64,000 nt of DNA from Trichoplax sp. H2 (GCA_003344405.1 NOWV01000005.1:1116001-1180000); one strand, 5' to 3'; counted from the first letter of the stretch, positions 12,701 through 26,024 are shown. A program made the numbers and translations. Notes: generated by a model not told the origin, from the sequence alone.

Positions 12701-15700
12701 CAATTTTGTAGCTCTTCTCTCGTGGCCAATTAATCCACACTAATAACACCAATATTACTGGTTTTAGTACTTTGTTTTTCATTAATATTACCCCAGAAAT
12801 GAGCCCCATCACCACTGCTGTTGCTTTCTACGTCCGTACTAATGGTGAAGTTGTTAATGACATCTTGACCTTTAATGTCCAGCCAACATTCAAGAACAAC
12901 GTAAGATATTTTACATTTTAATCGATGGGAATGCCTTCAATTCGTAAATTAGTAAACTCTAGTCATTAGAATGCTTTTATTAACTCTGTACTTCACTTAT
13001 TTTAGGTTACAACTACTCTTAACAGCAATATCACCACACCAGGCAGCACCATCGAAGTTAGAGTCAAGACCACTCCAAATGCTAAAGTTGGCATTTTGGG
13101 AATTGATATCAGAGCTCTCCGTGCTACTGCTACAAACGATATTACTCCAGAAAATGTAAGTCGTATCATCGTTTGCCTTCCTTATTTGTTGTGTAGGTTT
13201 ATAGTATACATTTGATTAGCTTAGACAGAGTTTTGGATTATTCTTAATAGGTCTTTGATAGAGTACGACCAGAATTACCAACCCACTACAACTTGAATGC
13301 TGAAACTGAACAAATGCTCACTCAGCCATTGCCACTTTATCGCAATTTTGACGCCAATGCTGTCTTTGATGTTAGTCCTACTTGCAGACCATATTTAACA
13401 AAATATTTCTTGATATCTACATTGATTTGTGTAGCCAAGGCTAAATATTTCTTAATTTTGAATTAACAGAAAGCTCAAACTTTAGTCTTTACCGATGGAA
13501 AACTTTTCAGAAGCAAGAGCAGTTTAATGACTACTCAACCCTTGTTTACCACCCAAACTGAAAACAGTGAGTGCAATATTTAGTAGATATATTTAGTATG
13601 TGTAGTAGATTCGATGTTTAACAACTTTAGGATTATTATAAGATGGCTATAGCAGCGAATAAGAATCTGAATGAATTTAAACCAAGGCAATTGAATAATG
13701 TATACCCTACAATACTGTTATAGCAAATGAAATCAATGAAGAACAGAGACAACTTGAATTACAAGAAGACGAACAAGATGTGATCAAGAAGGTCCTTCCA
13801 GAAACTTGGTTGTGGACAGATACTACTGCCGAGTAAGTTTATCGCCATTCTCAAGCTTTTTAAGACATTCTGTGCTACTTCAGCTTGCAAAAGATTGCAT
13901 GGAAAAATTACTTTAACCAGATTCATTGATGTACATAAAACAGCTCCAACGGAGAAGCGGTTCTCTTCCCTGAAGTTCCCAACACCGTCAACGAATGGGT
14001 TATAACTACCATGTCCATGTCTAACACTACCGGATTTGGAATCGCTCCCAGACCAGCTGAAGTTAGTCCTAGACTACAAATCTTTTTGCATCCTTGGTCT
14101 AAATTACTCCGTCAACTTTTCCCAATTCCATTACTAACCTACTAATCGATACCTTGATCTTTCTCTCTATTTTGTATAGTTGCTTGCTTTCAAGCATTTC
14201 TTTATCACCACTGAATTGCCAGCATCCATTATTCGCGGTGAGAAATTGACCATCAGAGCTACCCTCTTCAACTTCTTCCCTAACGATATCACAGTAAGAG
14301 GCCATTAGAAAAGACACCTTAACTAATCAACCATTCATCTTTATTTGGTTGTAATTTTACTTCCATTTCCAACTTACCACAGGTTACCACCACTATCCAT
14401 ACTTCTCAACACTATACTTTAGCCGAAGAGACATTCTTGAAGCAAAGAGTCCAAGTAACTGTCCCAGCTGAACAACATATTGAAGTAGAATATCAAATTA
14501 TTCCAACCACGACCGGTTACATCCCCATCACTTTGAGCGCAACATCCAACGATAGATACATCGCTGATACTGTTGAGAAGCATCTTTTGGTTAAGGTAAA
14601 TTATACAGTATATGCTAACGGTTAGAATAAGATATATGTTACCGTTGTAGCTTAAGAATTATAGTAACTTTAACCGATTTACCAATCTATAATAATTTTG
14701 CTATTCCTGACTATTTAGCCCCAAGGAAAAGAACGACGTCAAGTTCAAAATTTGGTTGTCGATCTTGCTAAAGGTAACAGGAATCGAATGAAACCGAATA
14801 AAGACGAATCGATAATTTCTAATAATTTATCGATTATTTCCATTACAGGATCTTTCGAAAAGACTCTTAACATCCAAACACCACCTAATGATGAACCTAC
14901 ACAGACCACCATTACCTTCACTGGTTCGCCAAATTTGACTTATTTTTATACTATATCCATTTTTAGCCATCACTATTACTTAATAGGAACATTAAATGAA
15001 TGTTATTTTAGGTGATATGATGCGCTTAAGCGTTGAGAATATGGACAACTTACTCGAAACACCTGGACGTTGCGCTGAACAAAACTTAATCCACATGAAT
15101 GCTCCAGTCCAACTTACCCATTACCTTAGAGTTACTCGCCAATCCAACCCTGAAACTGAAACGAAGGCTAGGCGCCTCTTCTTATTGGGTAAGAGCGATT
15201 AATCCTAAATCTATCAATAAGTCAGGGACTTTTAGAACAAGGATCGATTTTATTATGAATTATAATTCTAACGCTATAAATTAATTTATAGCATACCAAC
15301 ATCAAATGAAATTCCTTCGTCCTGATGGTTCATTCAGTCCTTATGGCATGAAGGATAAATCTGGATGCTTATGGTAAATTGTCTTGATTTGCTATCATAC
15401 TAATCCTAACATCTATCATCCTATTGGCTGCAAGTTTCTCATCTAAGCCATTATAATATCACTAATTATAAACTATATTTGCCTTGATTTTCTAGGCTAA
15501 CTGCAGTGACAAGCCAGATCTTTGCTGAAGCCTATCGTACCCGATTATTCCCCATCGATACTAGTGTTGTTGTCCGCAATACATTCTGGTTAGTCAAGCA
15601 ACAACAACCAAATGGAGCTTTTGAAGAAAGCATATTTACTCCATCATTGCCAATCAAGGTATAGATTATAAGATACTTGCTAATATTACAATTATTATCC

Positions 15701-17913
15701 TAGATCTTGATTATTTCGCGTTCTTAATCATGGAAATACTGATTGAATCTATTTGAAAATGTCTTTCATAACTCTAGAACTTCACACAAAATCATAATAT
15801 CACCTTGACGGCTTTAGTTACTATTTCATTGGTCCACAACTTACATTATGCACCTGTAAGTTGAGTAAATTATCGCTCAAGATATTTTTTATTTGCCTAA
15901 TTACTATTTTAATAATAAGCCCTATCATTTATTTCTGTATTAGTTTGCCTATCTTCCATTGGTTAAAGCCCGTACCTACTTGGAAGCTCATTTGAAGGAA
16001 ATCAGTGATCCATACACTGCTTCTATCGTCAGCTATGCTCTTACCATATCCAACAGCCATCTTTCTTCGGAAGCATCTAGGAATTTGAATAAATTTGCTA
16101 CCACTGAAAGTAAGTATCCACTTGGACCAGTTTTATTCTTCATTTCTCGAATTCAAGCCATGTAAATAAATACGCATATTTATAAATCATTTTAAATTTT
16201 ATAAATAGATAACACTCCTATCTGGAAGATCCAACTTACTAATAATACCAATAGACTCTTTACCGAATTGGATTCCATTGAGAAATCGTTAACCATCCAA
16301 GCTACATCTTATGCATTGTTGACCAAGATGTTGATCACTCGTCGTACACAAGAATTCATCCCAACTGCTTCGTGGTTGATCTCGCAGAGAAATCGCTTGG
16401 GTGGATTTGTCGCTGCTCATGTAAGGAAATAGATCATGACTTTAGATGATTTTAGTGAACGTATTAACATTTAGAAAACATGGATATTAGCTAATTGAAT
16501 AATAACATTTTAATCACTTTTTATTATAGGATACTTGCCTTGCTCTTAAAGCTTTATCCAAATATGCTATGCAAACCTACAGATTATCACTTGATGCTCA
16601 CATTATCGTCTTTGATAATACCAATTACAAAGCTCATCAATCATTCAGTATCAATAAATACAACAGGAACCAGACATTTAGCATTACGGTAAGGAATGGA
16701 TTAGACTATGCTTACTTTGTTTAAGTAGCTATAGATATTTAAATTTAAATTTTATTAATATGCCAATCTATTCATTCTATAGCTACCTCCTCGTACCAAA
16801 TCAGTTACTCTTTCTTGCTTCGGAGCTGGCTTTGTTTATACTCAGGTAAGAAAGATATTTTAAGTTAGAAAAATTTATATCTTAGCTTTCTTGATGATAA
16901 ATCGATATACAAATTTCGTTTTGAGAAAGGCTTGAAAATTAATAGCTAAATGAATTAACGCTATTTCAATTATAGATGTTAACAACTAATAATGTAACCA
17001 ACAACACTACTCCTGAACCAACACCTAACGAACCTTTCTCTATTGAAGTTAAACATCAACGAGCTAGAAGGACTTTAAATACTCGAGTTTGCGTCAGGTA
17101 CGATAGACTAATTGAACAGGCTTAAGGCATATCCTATAATGAAAGAAATTCCTGTAGGATTAATTAACTGAATTGTATTTCAAAATTTAGGTTACAGAAT
17201 GTACAAAAACCTAACCCTACCGTTATGGAATTGGATATGCCATCCGGCTTAGAACTGAACCGCACCGCTCTTGCACAGGTAGCCATTTCATCTAACGATT
17301 AGATTACTGTAGAAGTAACTGCGAATAACTATAACGTTATCCAACTACACGGGTGCAGTTTCCCCATTTTAACCATCGATTTTATGATATTTTTTCTGGT
17401 TTACCAGAACTTGTCATTAATAACTTCTAATCATATTACTTCCATATAGATGGTCAATAAGCTTGAACAATTGCAATTTTTCGAAGTAGAAAGGAAGACA
17501 TTGCATTTGTACTTTGATAAGGTCAGTCTAGTGCTCATAATAAAACCCATAATAGAAATAAAATTATGCCAAGAAAATAACTTATTAATATTGAAATTGA
17601 TAATGCTAAACATTGCACTATTTCTACCATACTAAACAGCTCACAACCCAGCCTACTTGCGTCGATTTGTCCTTCTTGCCTCATTTCGAAATTACAAACC
17701 GTCAACCATCCCATATCAAATTATATGAATTTTCTCGCCCAGGTACTAAAGCTATACTGTATCACTTAGTTAAAATACTGCAATGGATATAAGAATGAAG
17801 TACTAGACACGATTATAGTCACATACGGTCCTAATATGAATAAATATTTATATTATTTAGAAATCCAGACGACAACATTTTATGTTAACCCGAGCTTGAC
17901 AACAGCCCTGTAA
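9728..17913 (+). CDS. Secreted thioester-containing protein (alpha-2-macroglobulin/CD109/TEP family)
   Basis: There are 36 exons: 9728-9798, 9936-10168, 10265-10290, 10397-10562, 10668-10741, 10890-10941, 11021-11094, 11200-11242, 11327-11411, 11549-11687, 11804-12037, 12138-12308, 12426-12611, 12712-12900, 13006-13155, 13251-13370, 13470-13566, 13724-13832, 13944-14061, 14180-14293, 14383-14595, 14719-14773, 14849-14923, 15012-15188, 15292-15373, 15496-15658, 15778-15855, 15944-16109, 16209-16420, 16530-16688, 16783-16845, 16976-17097, 17191-17278, 17450-17521, 17640-17742, 17861-17913. They sum to 4332 nt, 1443 residues plus TAA, with every phase matching. The N-terminus (LILCLAFLIGAES) is a signal peptide. 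Family landmarks in order are VFLQTDKKLYQPGQT, VLPEFDV, LPETWLW, a GRCAEQN thioester site (Cys952, Gln955), the alpha-helical thioester domain (WLTAV, LGGFVAAHDTCLALKALS) and a C-terminal receptor-binding-like domain (MPSG, LHLYFDK). There is no anaphylatoxin Cys cluster, no C345C domain and no hydrophobic GPI tail. This fits a secreted A2M/TEP-type opsonin or protease trap rather than complement C3. The thioester motif is atypical (canonical GCGEQ). Confidence 0.93.
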
Positions 17914-18010
17914 AATATCTCGGTCAAACTGACTACCTCCCAATATCGCTATCTCGGAAATTTTTATACCGCTAAAAATATTTTGGATGCTTATATTTGT
18001 TAGGCATTAG

Positions 18011-18016
18011 AATAAA
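18011..18016 (+). terminator. Polyadenylation signal of the TEP gene
   Basis: AATAAA lies 98 nt after the TAA stop, a normal distance for an animal cleavage signal. Confidence 0.6.
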
Positions 18017-20306
18017 ATGTTGCTTTTGGTATATAATTGTAAGTTAATATTGTTAACGATTTAGAAAAAAATTGAAGCAAATATGCTATCAGGCTTTTTA
18101 TTATCCTAGGTAGCATATTGCTTTAACAATCTTGCAACCATCGTTTGCTAATATGCTATATATTCCTAATTTCAAGTCTTCTGTTTGTCTATGTTTTTAC
18201 TAAATATGTCGATTTGTGCTATCAGATCGATGTATGTACTGTACTAGCTCATGCTTTTAAATGGAATATCCAAGTGTTATAGTCACCTCTATATAAATTG
18301 TTAACTTTGCTATAAGATCATCAATCAATAAAATAAAATTTGAAGCATTTTTGTTGTTACATGAAATTTTGTAATATTCATGCTTGTGATAATGAACCGA
18401 TAATGCAGCAAGGTACATCGAAAAATAAATGTATTCAAGTCGCAATTAAGCAAGTTAATCGTGCAGTACTGGAAGTTGATTTTGCTGCAGTAGTTATTGT
18501 CAACTGAGTTGGATAATTTTAGTTCCTTTCAAAAGACTAGCTATCGGTCTTGCTGGCTAAGACGATACTTAGATAATAAATGAGAATATTTTGGTTCATT
18601 TTTAAGTTAATGTTATTGTAATTATTTTGATAGCTGCTCTTTAATATGTGAAATGTTGCCACAAATGCTAGATTAGGAACATTTAATCATGATTGCGTAA
18701 TAAAATAGCTCTTATAGTCATAATAGGATAGTTTAAATGGGATTCTACTTGACTGTAGCCCATTCTTATACTTGCTCTATATCTTTGGAAAGATAGATAC
18801 TGGAAAGCATAAATTCAAGATAGATTTTGTTTTTAATTATCACCGGTTGATCAATTGGATAATTATGCAAGTTAAGTGACTCTAGAGCTCGACTGGTATT
18901 TTAATTGACAAAGCATTTAGTTCCAATATCCTTAAAAAATCAACTCTATTTTTTTGTAGTGGATATACGTACATTAAATTAATCATGAATTATATCAAAC
19001 AGTATAATATCGAGTCATTACGTGCGCATTGTCATTAACAAGTAAAATCATTGAAGAATCTAATAAGCTAATCAGCAAGTTTTTAGCAATCACTGGAGAT
19101 TTGTCTGATTAACAATTTGAATATGTCTAAAAGGCTTAACAAACGAATAAGTTAAATCCTTGATCAGTTGACTATATATCTATTTAAAATTAATCGATAC
19201 TCATACTGCCAATAGCAGGTCGGTGCTCTAGAGGCACAATGAAAGTAAACATCACATATACAATTACAACTGTTACATCAAATCAAGTGTCGAGTTGTGA
19301 CTCAGATTAAAATATTATTAACTAAAACGCCCAAATAAACCATCCGTGGCTAAGATTCATTCGTACTGGTTGTAATGTTAATTACAATCGGTGATATTTT
19401 TTATCCTGGCGTCAAAATGTCCACGAAAGTGATTTGTACAGTGTGAAAACTGCTGGCAACTACGAAGAAATATCAACTTCATTCGATACGGTTCTTTCAT
19501 TACTGTGAATGAAATATAATATTACTTAAGTCATATCGAGTATAAATACACTTCACACAGGGTAAGCATTTCTATTTCATCATCATTTTTTCAACAACTC
19601 AAAAAATTAGTCCTGTAACAAGATAAACTAAGTATTAATTCGTTGTAAATTGTCAAGTCAGTCGTTCAGTTTGTCTAGTTACGCTATATCCAATTCCTGT
19701 AAAAGTTCTCGTACTTTCGAAAAATATCGAGTCTTAATATATTCGTGAGAGCTATTGCACAAAACGAATCTTAATGCTAATTCCAGTGGTGTGCATTGCG
19801 TCGTTCGGGTAAATAGTGTCTCGTATGTAAGTCAAGGACGGTTTACATGTAAATTGCTTCAATTCGTTTTATTTGAATATTGTACTACAAGAGGCGCCTT
19901 ATTAACACTTACCAAATATATTTCCGACGACTCAAACTTTGGCATAATTTTAATCATGCTTAAAAGCAACTAGGTATACCATTAATTGCAAAGTGGATAT
20001 AGTATCAATAATTAGTGATAGTAACATAGAATAGATCTTTACAAATATATCAAAATACAAACATAGTTCCGATAAAATCTATGGCTTGTTATCAAATTAT
20101 AGTCTATTGAGATACAAGTGATAAATGAAATAGCCAAAGCAAACAAATACTACAGTATAACAAATTGTATTTCAAAATAACTTCTACCGTCTTAATCCGT
20201 GATAATATCCTGTAATTGCGTTATATAATTATCAATGCTGGACTACGATTTCGCTAAGCGCAAATTTTAGCACCAACGCCAATCGTCACACATGAGTTAT
20301 ATATAT

Positions 20307-20312
20307 TTTAAT
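20307..20312 (-). terminator. Candidate polyadenylation signal of the septin gene
   Basis: The minus strand reads ATTAAA, the common AATAAA variant, about 55 nt past the septin stop codon. Confidence 0.4.
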
Positions 20313-20367
20313 ATTCTACCATCGTAGCATCATTTACGAAACAAGAAATTCAACCATAGTGCATATT

Positions 20368-23300
20368 TTACCATAATTTCTTCTTTTTCTTTTCTTTCCC
20401 GTCGGTTTTATCGTTTTTATGACTACAAGAGCGAAATCTTTTTAGTTCAATTCGGTACCGTCAATAATTGAAAAATGAATGTTACTTACCCTGGCTTTGG
20501 AGACCTTGGTAGTGATGACGTCGAATGTCCTTTTGCGCTCAGTTGAGCTTCCTCTATCTTTTTAGAAACGTGAATAAAATCACTCTTTTCCTTCTCGAAT
20601 TTCTTTTTCTTTTCCTCATATTCGCGTCTCAGCTGATCATTTGATTTAGCTAAGTGTTCATGGCGACGCTTGATCTGTCAATCCATTTTAAGATATTCAA
20701 TATAATTTAACGTTTAATACAATAGCCAAGTCAAATATGACTTACATCCATTTCGCTATCTTTATATTTTTTAATTTTCTCTTTAATTTGTGTATCATAA
20801 ACTTCTGACATTCTAGCCTCCATTGTATCTAATCTGTGTTTTACTTCCTCTTCTTCCTTGGCCAAACGCATTTTATAATTTGTACCTTCTTGGCTTACAC
20901 TACTACCTCCTTTTCTGTATCGATAATTCTCGTAATGTAAGATACTGGTGTTATATATTAAATCAAACATGTGGGTCCTGGCAAAATAAATTGTTTCCAT
21001 CCGTTAAAACATAAACAATTTTTTATGCAAATAATTGCATTAAAATGGCCGATATAAAATTGTAAATAATCATGACAAACCTGATGAGAACATTTCGTAG
21101 ATGGATGAAATCGGAATGATCATTGTTCTCGACTATATGAGCAGATTTTGTTTGATCGCAGCTAGGTCAGTAATTCAATTGGAGAATTTTTTTTAAAGGT
21201 ATCACAAATTTGTAATATTACCTTCTACCATACCCCATGGATATTTTCGGACTCTAACTTCTTTACCACCGTTAAGTTGAATTTTAGTGTTGCTGCCAAC
21301 AACGGCGAAAGGAATGCTTTCCTAAAAGAGTAAAGATTAATTGGTAAATAATCAAGAAGATCGAATTATTAAAGCGATAAACCATTTACTAGTAGTTTTA
21401 TCTTACTTTGCTTGATTTATGCTGTGCAGCATAATCTTCATCTTCTCCGGCAACTTCTTGAAATTCGAAAATTCTAATTTTATTATCCCGCAGGTCTTTC
21501 AAAATCTGGAAAGATCGTACAAGATAAGAAATTGGCTAACCTAAATAATATTATTACATGTCATTCGAAAGTATTGAATGCCTTACCCTTCTCTTGAATC
21601 CTTTACATTCATCTTCAGTCATGGTATCAGCTTTAGCAATAATAGGAACAATGTTCACCTATCGGATAATAAAGACTGTAAATTAATATCGATACAGTAC
21701 ATTAAGCGTTAGGATTGCAATTTCAAATCTTACAATTATTATTATCATTTAATTTACCTTATCGTGCAATTGTTTCATATATTCTATATCAATAGGCCTC
21801 AAGCTAGAATCGAAATAGTTCATATTGAAGAGTGTAAGCACATCATTTTGGCTACAATTTCATATGTTTACCGCTATGATATAGCATACCTATGCCCAGT
21901 TGGAGGGATGAAATAAAGGCAACAGTGTACTCGAGTATCTACAATGTGGTATTCTCGATCGATGCGAGATTCCTGTTGAATGTATTCGTCAAATCTTTTT
22001 TGAATAAAATCAATAATTGGTTGCCAACTGTAAACGAAAACGATGAAATAAGAAATTCAACCTCGCCGTCCTTCAATTAGGTGAGCGTCTATGTAAATTA
22101 TAGAATATTTAATATACCAGTTTGTGTTGTCAATAGCATCTCCAAAACCTGGCGTGTCTATTAATGTCAATTTAAGGCGAACTCCATTTTCCTCAAGATC
22201 CATGGTAGAGGCTTCGATCTTCAAATTGAAAGTAGAGAGTTACATAGCAGAAACGTATCCGTAATGCTATTTTATTAGTAAAGTTGACAGATAAAGAGTG
22301 ATACTTTTTATACTTTACATTTTTTGATAAATTAATTGCAAAGTTTTAAATCATCACCTTTACGAGAAAATCTAATTGCAATAAAAATATTATTTACATT
22401 AGATCCATTGATATTACAAGCTACCTGTAAAGTCTGTTTGATTCTGTCATCATAATTTGCAGTAGTGTATACATCCGATAGGAAAAGAGAGTTGATCAAC
22501 GTAGATTTTCCAAGTCCAGATTCACCTGTAATGGATTGAACGAAAGTCTTGGATGTTATACTCGTAATTTAATTTATTGCAGTTTTATCATCATAAATTT
22601 ATGGTCAGCTAGGAAAATTAAAATAAAAATGTATTTTTTAAGACGATGCTATATGATCGTATAAATTAGAGAATTTCGTAGTCTCTGTGTATACAACACC
22701 TATCCATAACTACCTTCTACTATTATAGAGCTGTTATCCTATACTCTCTCTAGCTATATATACTTCTACTACACAACGGTAATGGATTACTGAAAAATGA
22801 CTACCCTTCCATTGTCTACGATTAAAAAAAAATAAATTTTCCAATACGGCTAATAGCGCTTTTGCTGTACAAAATGATGTGAAAATAGTGCATCTGTTCT
22901 ATCCATTTGTCGAACTAGCACTATACTGTATTACCCAAGATTAAGAGAATCATTGTCTCTTGCATATTAACATGAACGGCAGTTGCTTGTAACTGGTAGA
23001 AATATTAATGATAGTGCTTGTGGGACACTCACCTACTACCATTAACGTAAATTCAAAACCATTACGAACCGATCTTCTATACAGCTGATTAGGTAAATCT
23101 GCAAAACCAACATGACCATCGGATTTTTTGGGAATCTGTTGGATAGAAAATTGATCACAATCATCGTAGAATGGGGTTGTACAACTTGATAAGGTTAATC
23201 AATCACTTGTTTCCTTTCAATCATAAAGTAGGATATTAAGCCCAAGAGGATATTTTATTTTTAATTGCACTAGCTAACTACAGTTTGATATTGTTCTATT

Positions 23301-23560
23301 CAACTTGAAGATTGTTATAGTACTGTATGTGTCAGTTGAATACACTGTGGAAATTTCATTGATTCTGTTGTATCTCACATGCAGTAACAAGTTAAGTTAG
23401 AAACGATAGTAATTATCATAATATAAGAATAACTATAAGGTGAAAATAGTGATCATCGACGGAAATACGTATAGTGCTGAAGCAGCGATTACGTAAGCGA
23501 AAACAATGACATGAACACGGTGGCTTACCATGGCATCCCCCTTGGCGGCTTTAGGTTTAG
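20368..23560 (-). CDS. SEPT7-like: Septin, SEPT7-like GTPase
   Basis: Thirteen exons on the minus strand, given in plus coordinates from the 5' end: 23529-23560, 23033-23135, 22425-22525, 22118-22218, 21890-22027, 21758-21803, 21587-21658, 21407-21505, 21222-21321, 21081-21132, 20746-20977, 20490-20674, 20368-20422. Phases match throughout, giving 438 residues. Septins are filament-forming GTPases of the cell cortex and division site. Visible marks are the polybasic lead into [10 protein letters not shown], the P-loop GESGLGKST (residues 46-54 of the part resolved), DTPGFGD (100-106), AKAD (182-185), the septin-unique VVGSN and KYPWG segment, and a C-terminal coiled coil ([13 protein letters not shown] to KKKKFEKEK) with a Lys-rich end. 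The stretch [13 protein letters not shown] and the coiled coil place it with SEPT7. The start codon is unresolved. One option is an exon at 23696-23744, whose phase fits but whose GTTACC donor is weak. The other is the ATG at 23529-23531. Confidence 0.92.
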
Positions 23561-25570
23561 CTGTGACAGAAAGAGAATTTAAAGTTAGTTTCTAGAATTG
23601 GGAGCAGAAACATTAGTTTATCTTTGTTAAGTTGATAACAATAACAGTATTCATCCTCTAAAATCGTTATCCTTCTCCACTGTGATAGGGGTAACTTGGC
23701 GAATAAAAGAGTATTTTTAAGCAAGTGTCATGAGTCGTTGACATTTTGTACCAGCAAAGAGCTCATTTTGATTGTATTCAGCTGAGAACAACACTGCCTA
23801 CGACAGAATTACTTGGTCTACAATCGATTCACTACAGTGTCAAGGGTGGCAAATTGTGCAGAATTTAGAGATGCATCCCATGCCGATCCTAGACTACCAC
23901 CAATGCAAAATCCTGTCGAACTTGCCTGAGTCCATCAACAGTTCAATTAGAAGAGAGTGAAAATAAAAAGTAGCCTAATAATGAAGCCATGCAGGATATC
24001 GAATCTATTGTATTGGCTGTGCTATCAAGCTAGTCCTAGTCAAGAAATACTGTAGTTGCATGGAAGTGGAATGTCATGATCTTCCTTTTGAGGATGTCAA
24101 ACTGAGTGCAACCCATCTGTAAATAGGCCAACATTGTACTGCTGTGCGGTAGAACTGATAAAAATGCTGTCGATCTATATCACTGTAAAGATCAATTCTA
24201 CACACACACTGTACGTCTGAAAGAGAGGATAGGACAACAACAACAACTACTACAGTACAGCATGCAGTCCATGTCAAAAGTTTTCAACGAGATCGACTAA
24301 AATGATGAAGGGAAATGACGTTCAAGACGGAGCTTGGTGTAAATTGATTGTCATGGCGATGACATTCCAATCTGGCTTGAAATACTGCATTGACATTCAA
24401 AATGTCGTATCAATCCTATTGTAATGGAAATCGATCTTGGTTTGTAGCTCATTTACCCATGGCTATCTTGATGACTTGATCGCAGTTAGACTTGTTGAAG
24501 TAGTTGAAAAGTAAAAGAGAATTATGGCCAAGTTAGCAGTTGGAATGAGCAAGGCGGCTGCATCTGTCGAATGGCGTTGTAGCAGTGGACTGCAGTGGCG
24601 ATCACCGTTTAATACAGTACAAGATAGGGGTAGTGAAACGTGCAAGGCCATCACAGGGACCGTTACGGTCCTAGTTGAGTCTAGTACGTCATACGACCTG
24701 ACGGGGAGTAGGGTACTGGTACCCTAATGGTACTTGCTGCCTTGAGTTGTCAGCACTGAGCATGTCCAGAGTACAGTATCACCTACCGAAGCCATGACGG
24801 GAGTCCGGATCAATTGATGTACACTCATTGTACAGTAGGTGTCGATACAGTAGAGGATGACCTGTATCTTACACTATCCAGTATGCTACAAATGGTCCAG
24901 TACTGGAAAATTGAAATCGCCGTCACGGTTGGGATCGAGCCGGATCGGATTCCACTCTACTTTACCGTACCGTACTGTATCCAAAGTTTGTGGTGTTATT
25001 GCGTCGTACTGACAGGCCACAACGGCATGGAAGGAAGGACAGGAGGACTCAACTTGGTGACAGTAGTTTGTGACGGCAGTCCGCTTTGAGGACATTTTCC
25101 AATCTGCCAAATTTGAATTTCTTTTTTATTGGAACGCGCCCAACCCTAACAGAGTGCTCTATTCGGATCAACTTGTATTCAGTGTACTGTCTATTTGTAC
25201 AAGTTCTTGCATTGCAAGACAGTAATGCTTACTATTACGCTATTTTCCATTGTTGGTGCAAGAAAATCACGGACTAATCGTTTTCTTCTGGTATAACCCG
25301 TCAAGAAAATCCATGCTATGCTAAGCCTTTCAAAACAGTACTGTACAGTACACTGCAGTGTATTGGTCTGTACTGTCTCTACTCTACTCTGGTGAAAGAT
25401 TTCCCGCGCTAGTTACTGGTACTGGACGGAAATGATGTTGTCGATGGTGATTGAGTTGAAACAGTACGTCAGAATATGTTGTACTGACATCATTTCTGCT
25501 TGTAATACACAGTAGACATGATGGATTCACCGCTTGCGAGCGAAACGAATGTCACCATCTAGGTATCACT

Positions 25571-26024
25571 ACGGCGGATCAAGTACTAGACAACGATATC
25601 GATGACTTGATAAGTACTGTTATGGACTAGTAGAAGAAGCCGATTTTCTTCTTGATATCATGGATGGATCACTACGGCTGATCAAGTACTACACTATGAT
25701 ATCGATGACTTGATAAGTACTGTCATGGACTAGTAGAAGAAGCCGATTTTCTTCTTGATGTCATCATGGATCACTACGGCTGATCAAGTTCTACACTATG
25801 ATATCCATGACTGGATAAGTACTGTCATGGACTAGTAGAAGAAGCCGATTTTCTTCTTGATGTCATCATGGATGGATCACTACGGCTGATTAAGTTCTAC
25901 ACTATGATATCCATGACTTGATAAGTACTGTCATGGACTAGTAGAAGAAGCCGATTTCCTTCTTGATGTCATCATGGATGGATCACTACGGCTGATCAAG
26001 CACCAGACTATGATATCGATGACT
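25571..26024. repeat. Tandem array, ~102-106-bp unit, 4.3 copies
   Basis: Units start at 25571, 25674, 25776 and 25882, with a partial copy from 25988. Lengths are 103, 102, 106 and 106 bp and the copies are very similar. Each full unit carries two self-complementary parts: AGAAGAA with TTCTTCT, and ATGAC with GTCAT. Unit length is not a multiple of three, so it does not code for a protein repeat. The array ends about 155 bp before the GINS2 start codon. Confidence 0.9.

Larger units (their letters stand above)
17914..20367. other. Convergent intergenic region, TEP / septin
   Basis: About 2.45 kb separate the two 3' ends. Apart from the AATAAA at 18011 and a minus-strand ATTAAA at 20307-20312, I see no exon, RNA gene or clear repeat. 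The ORFs here (for example 18257-18445 minus and 19755-19973 plus) lack motifs and splice context. Confidence 0.6.

Noticed and set aside
9728-17913. Calling the TEP gene complement C3
   Set aside because: No six-Cys anaphylatoxin domain, no C345C tail and no catalytic His. Length and architecture fit A2M/CD109/TEP.
24524-25110. Overlapping ORFs in the GC-richer block as genes or a transposase
   Set aside because: Frames on both strands are open only because stop codons are rarer at higher GC. No domain is recognised.
25571-26024. CRISPR array
   Set aside because: Whole ~105-bp units repeat with no unique spacers, in a eukaryotic context.
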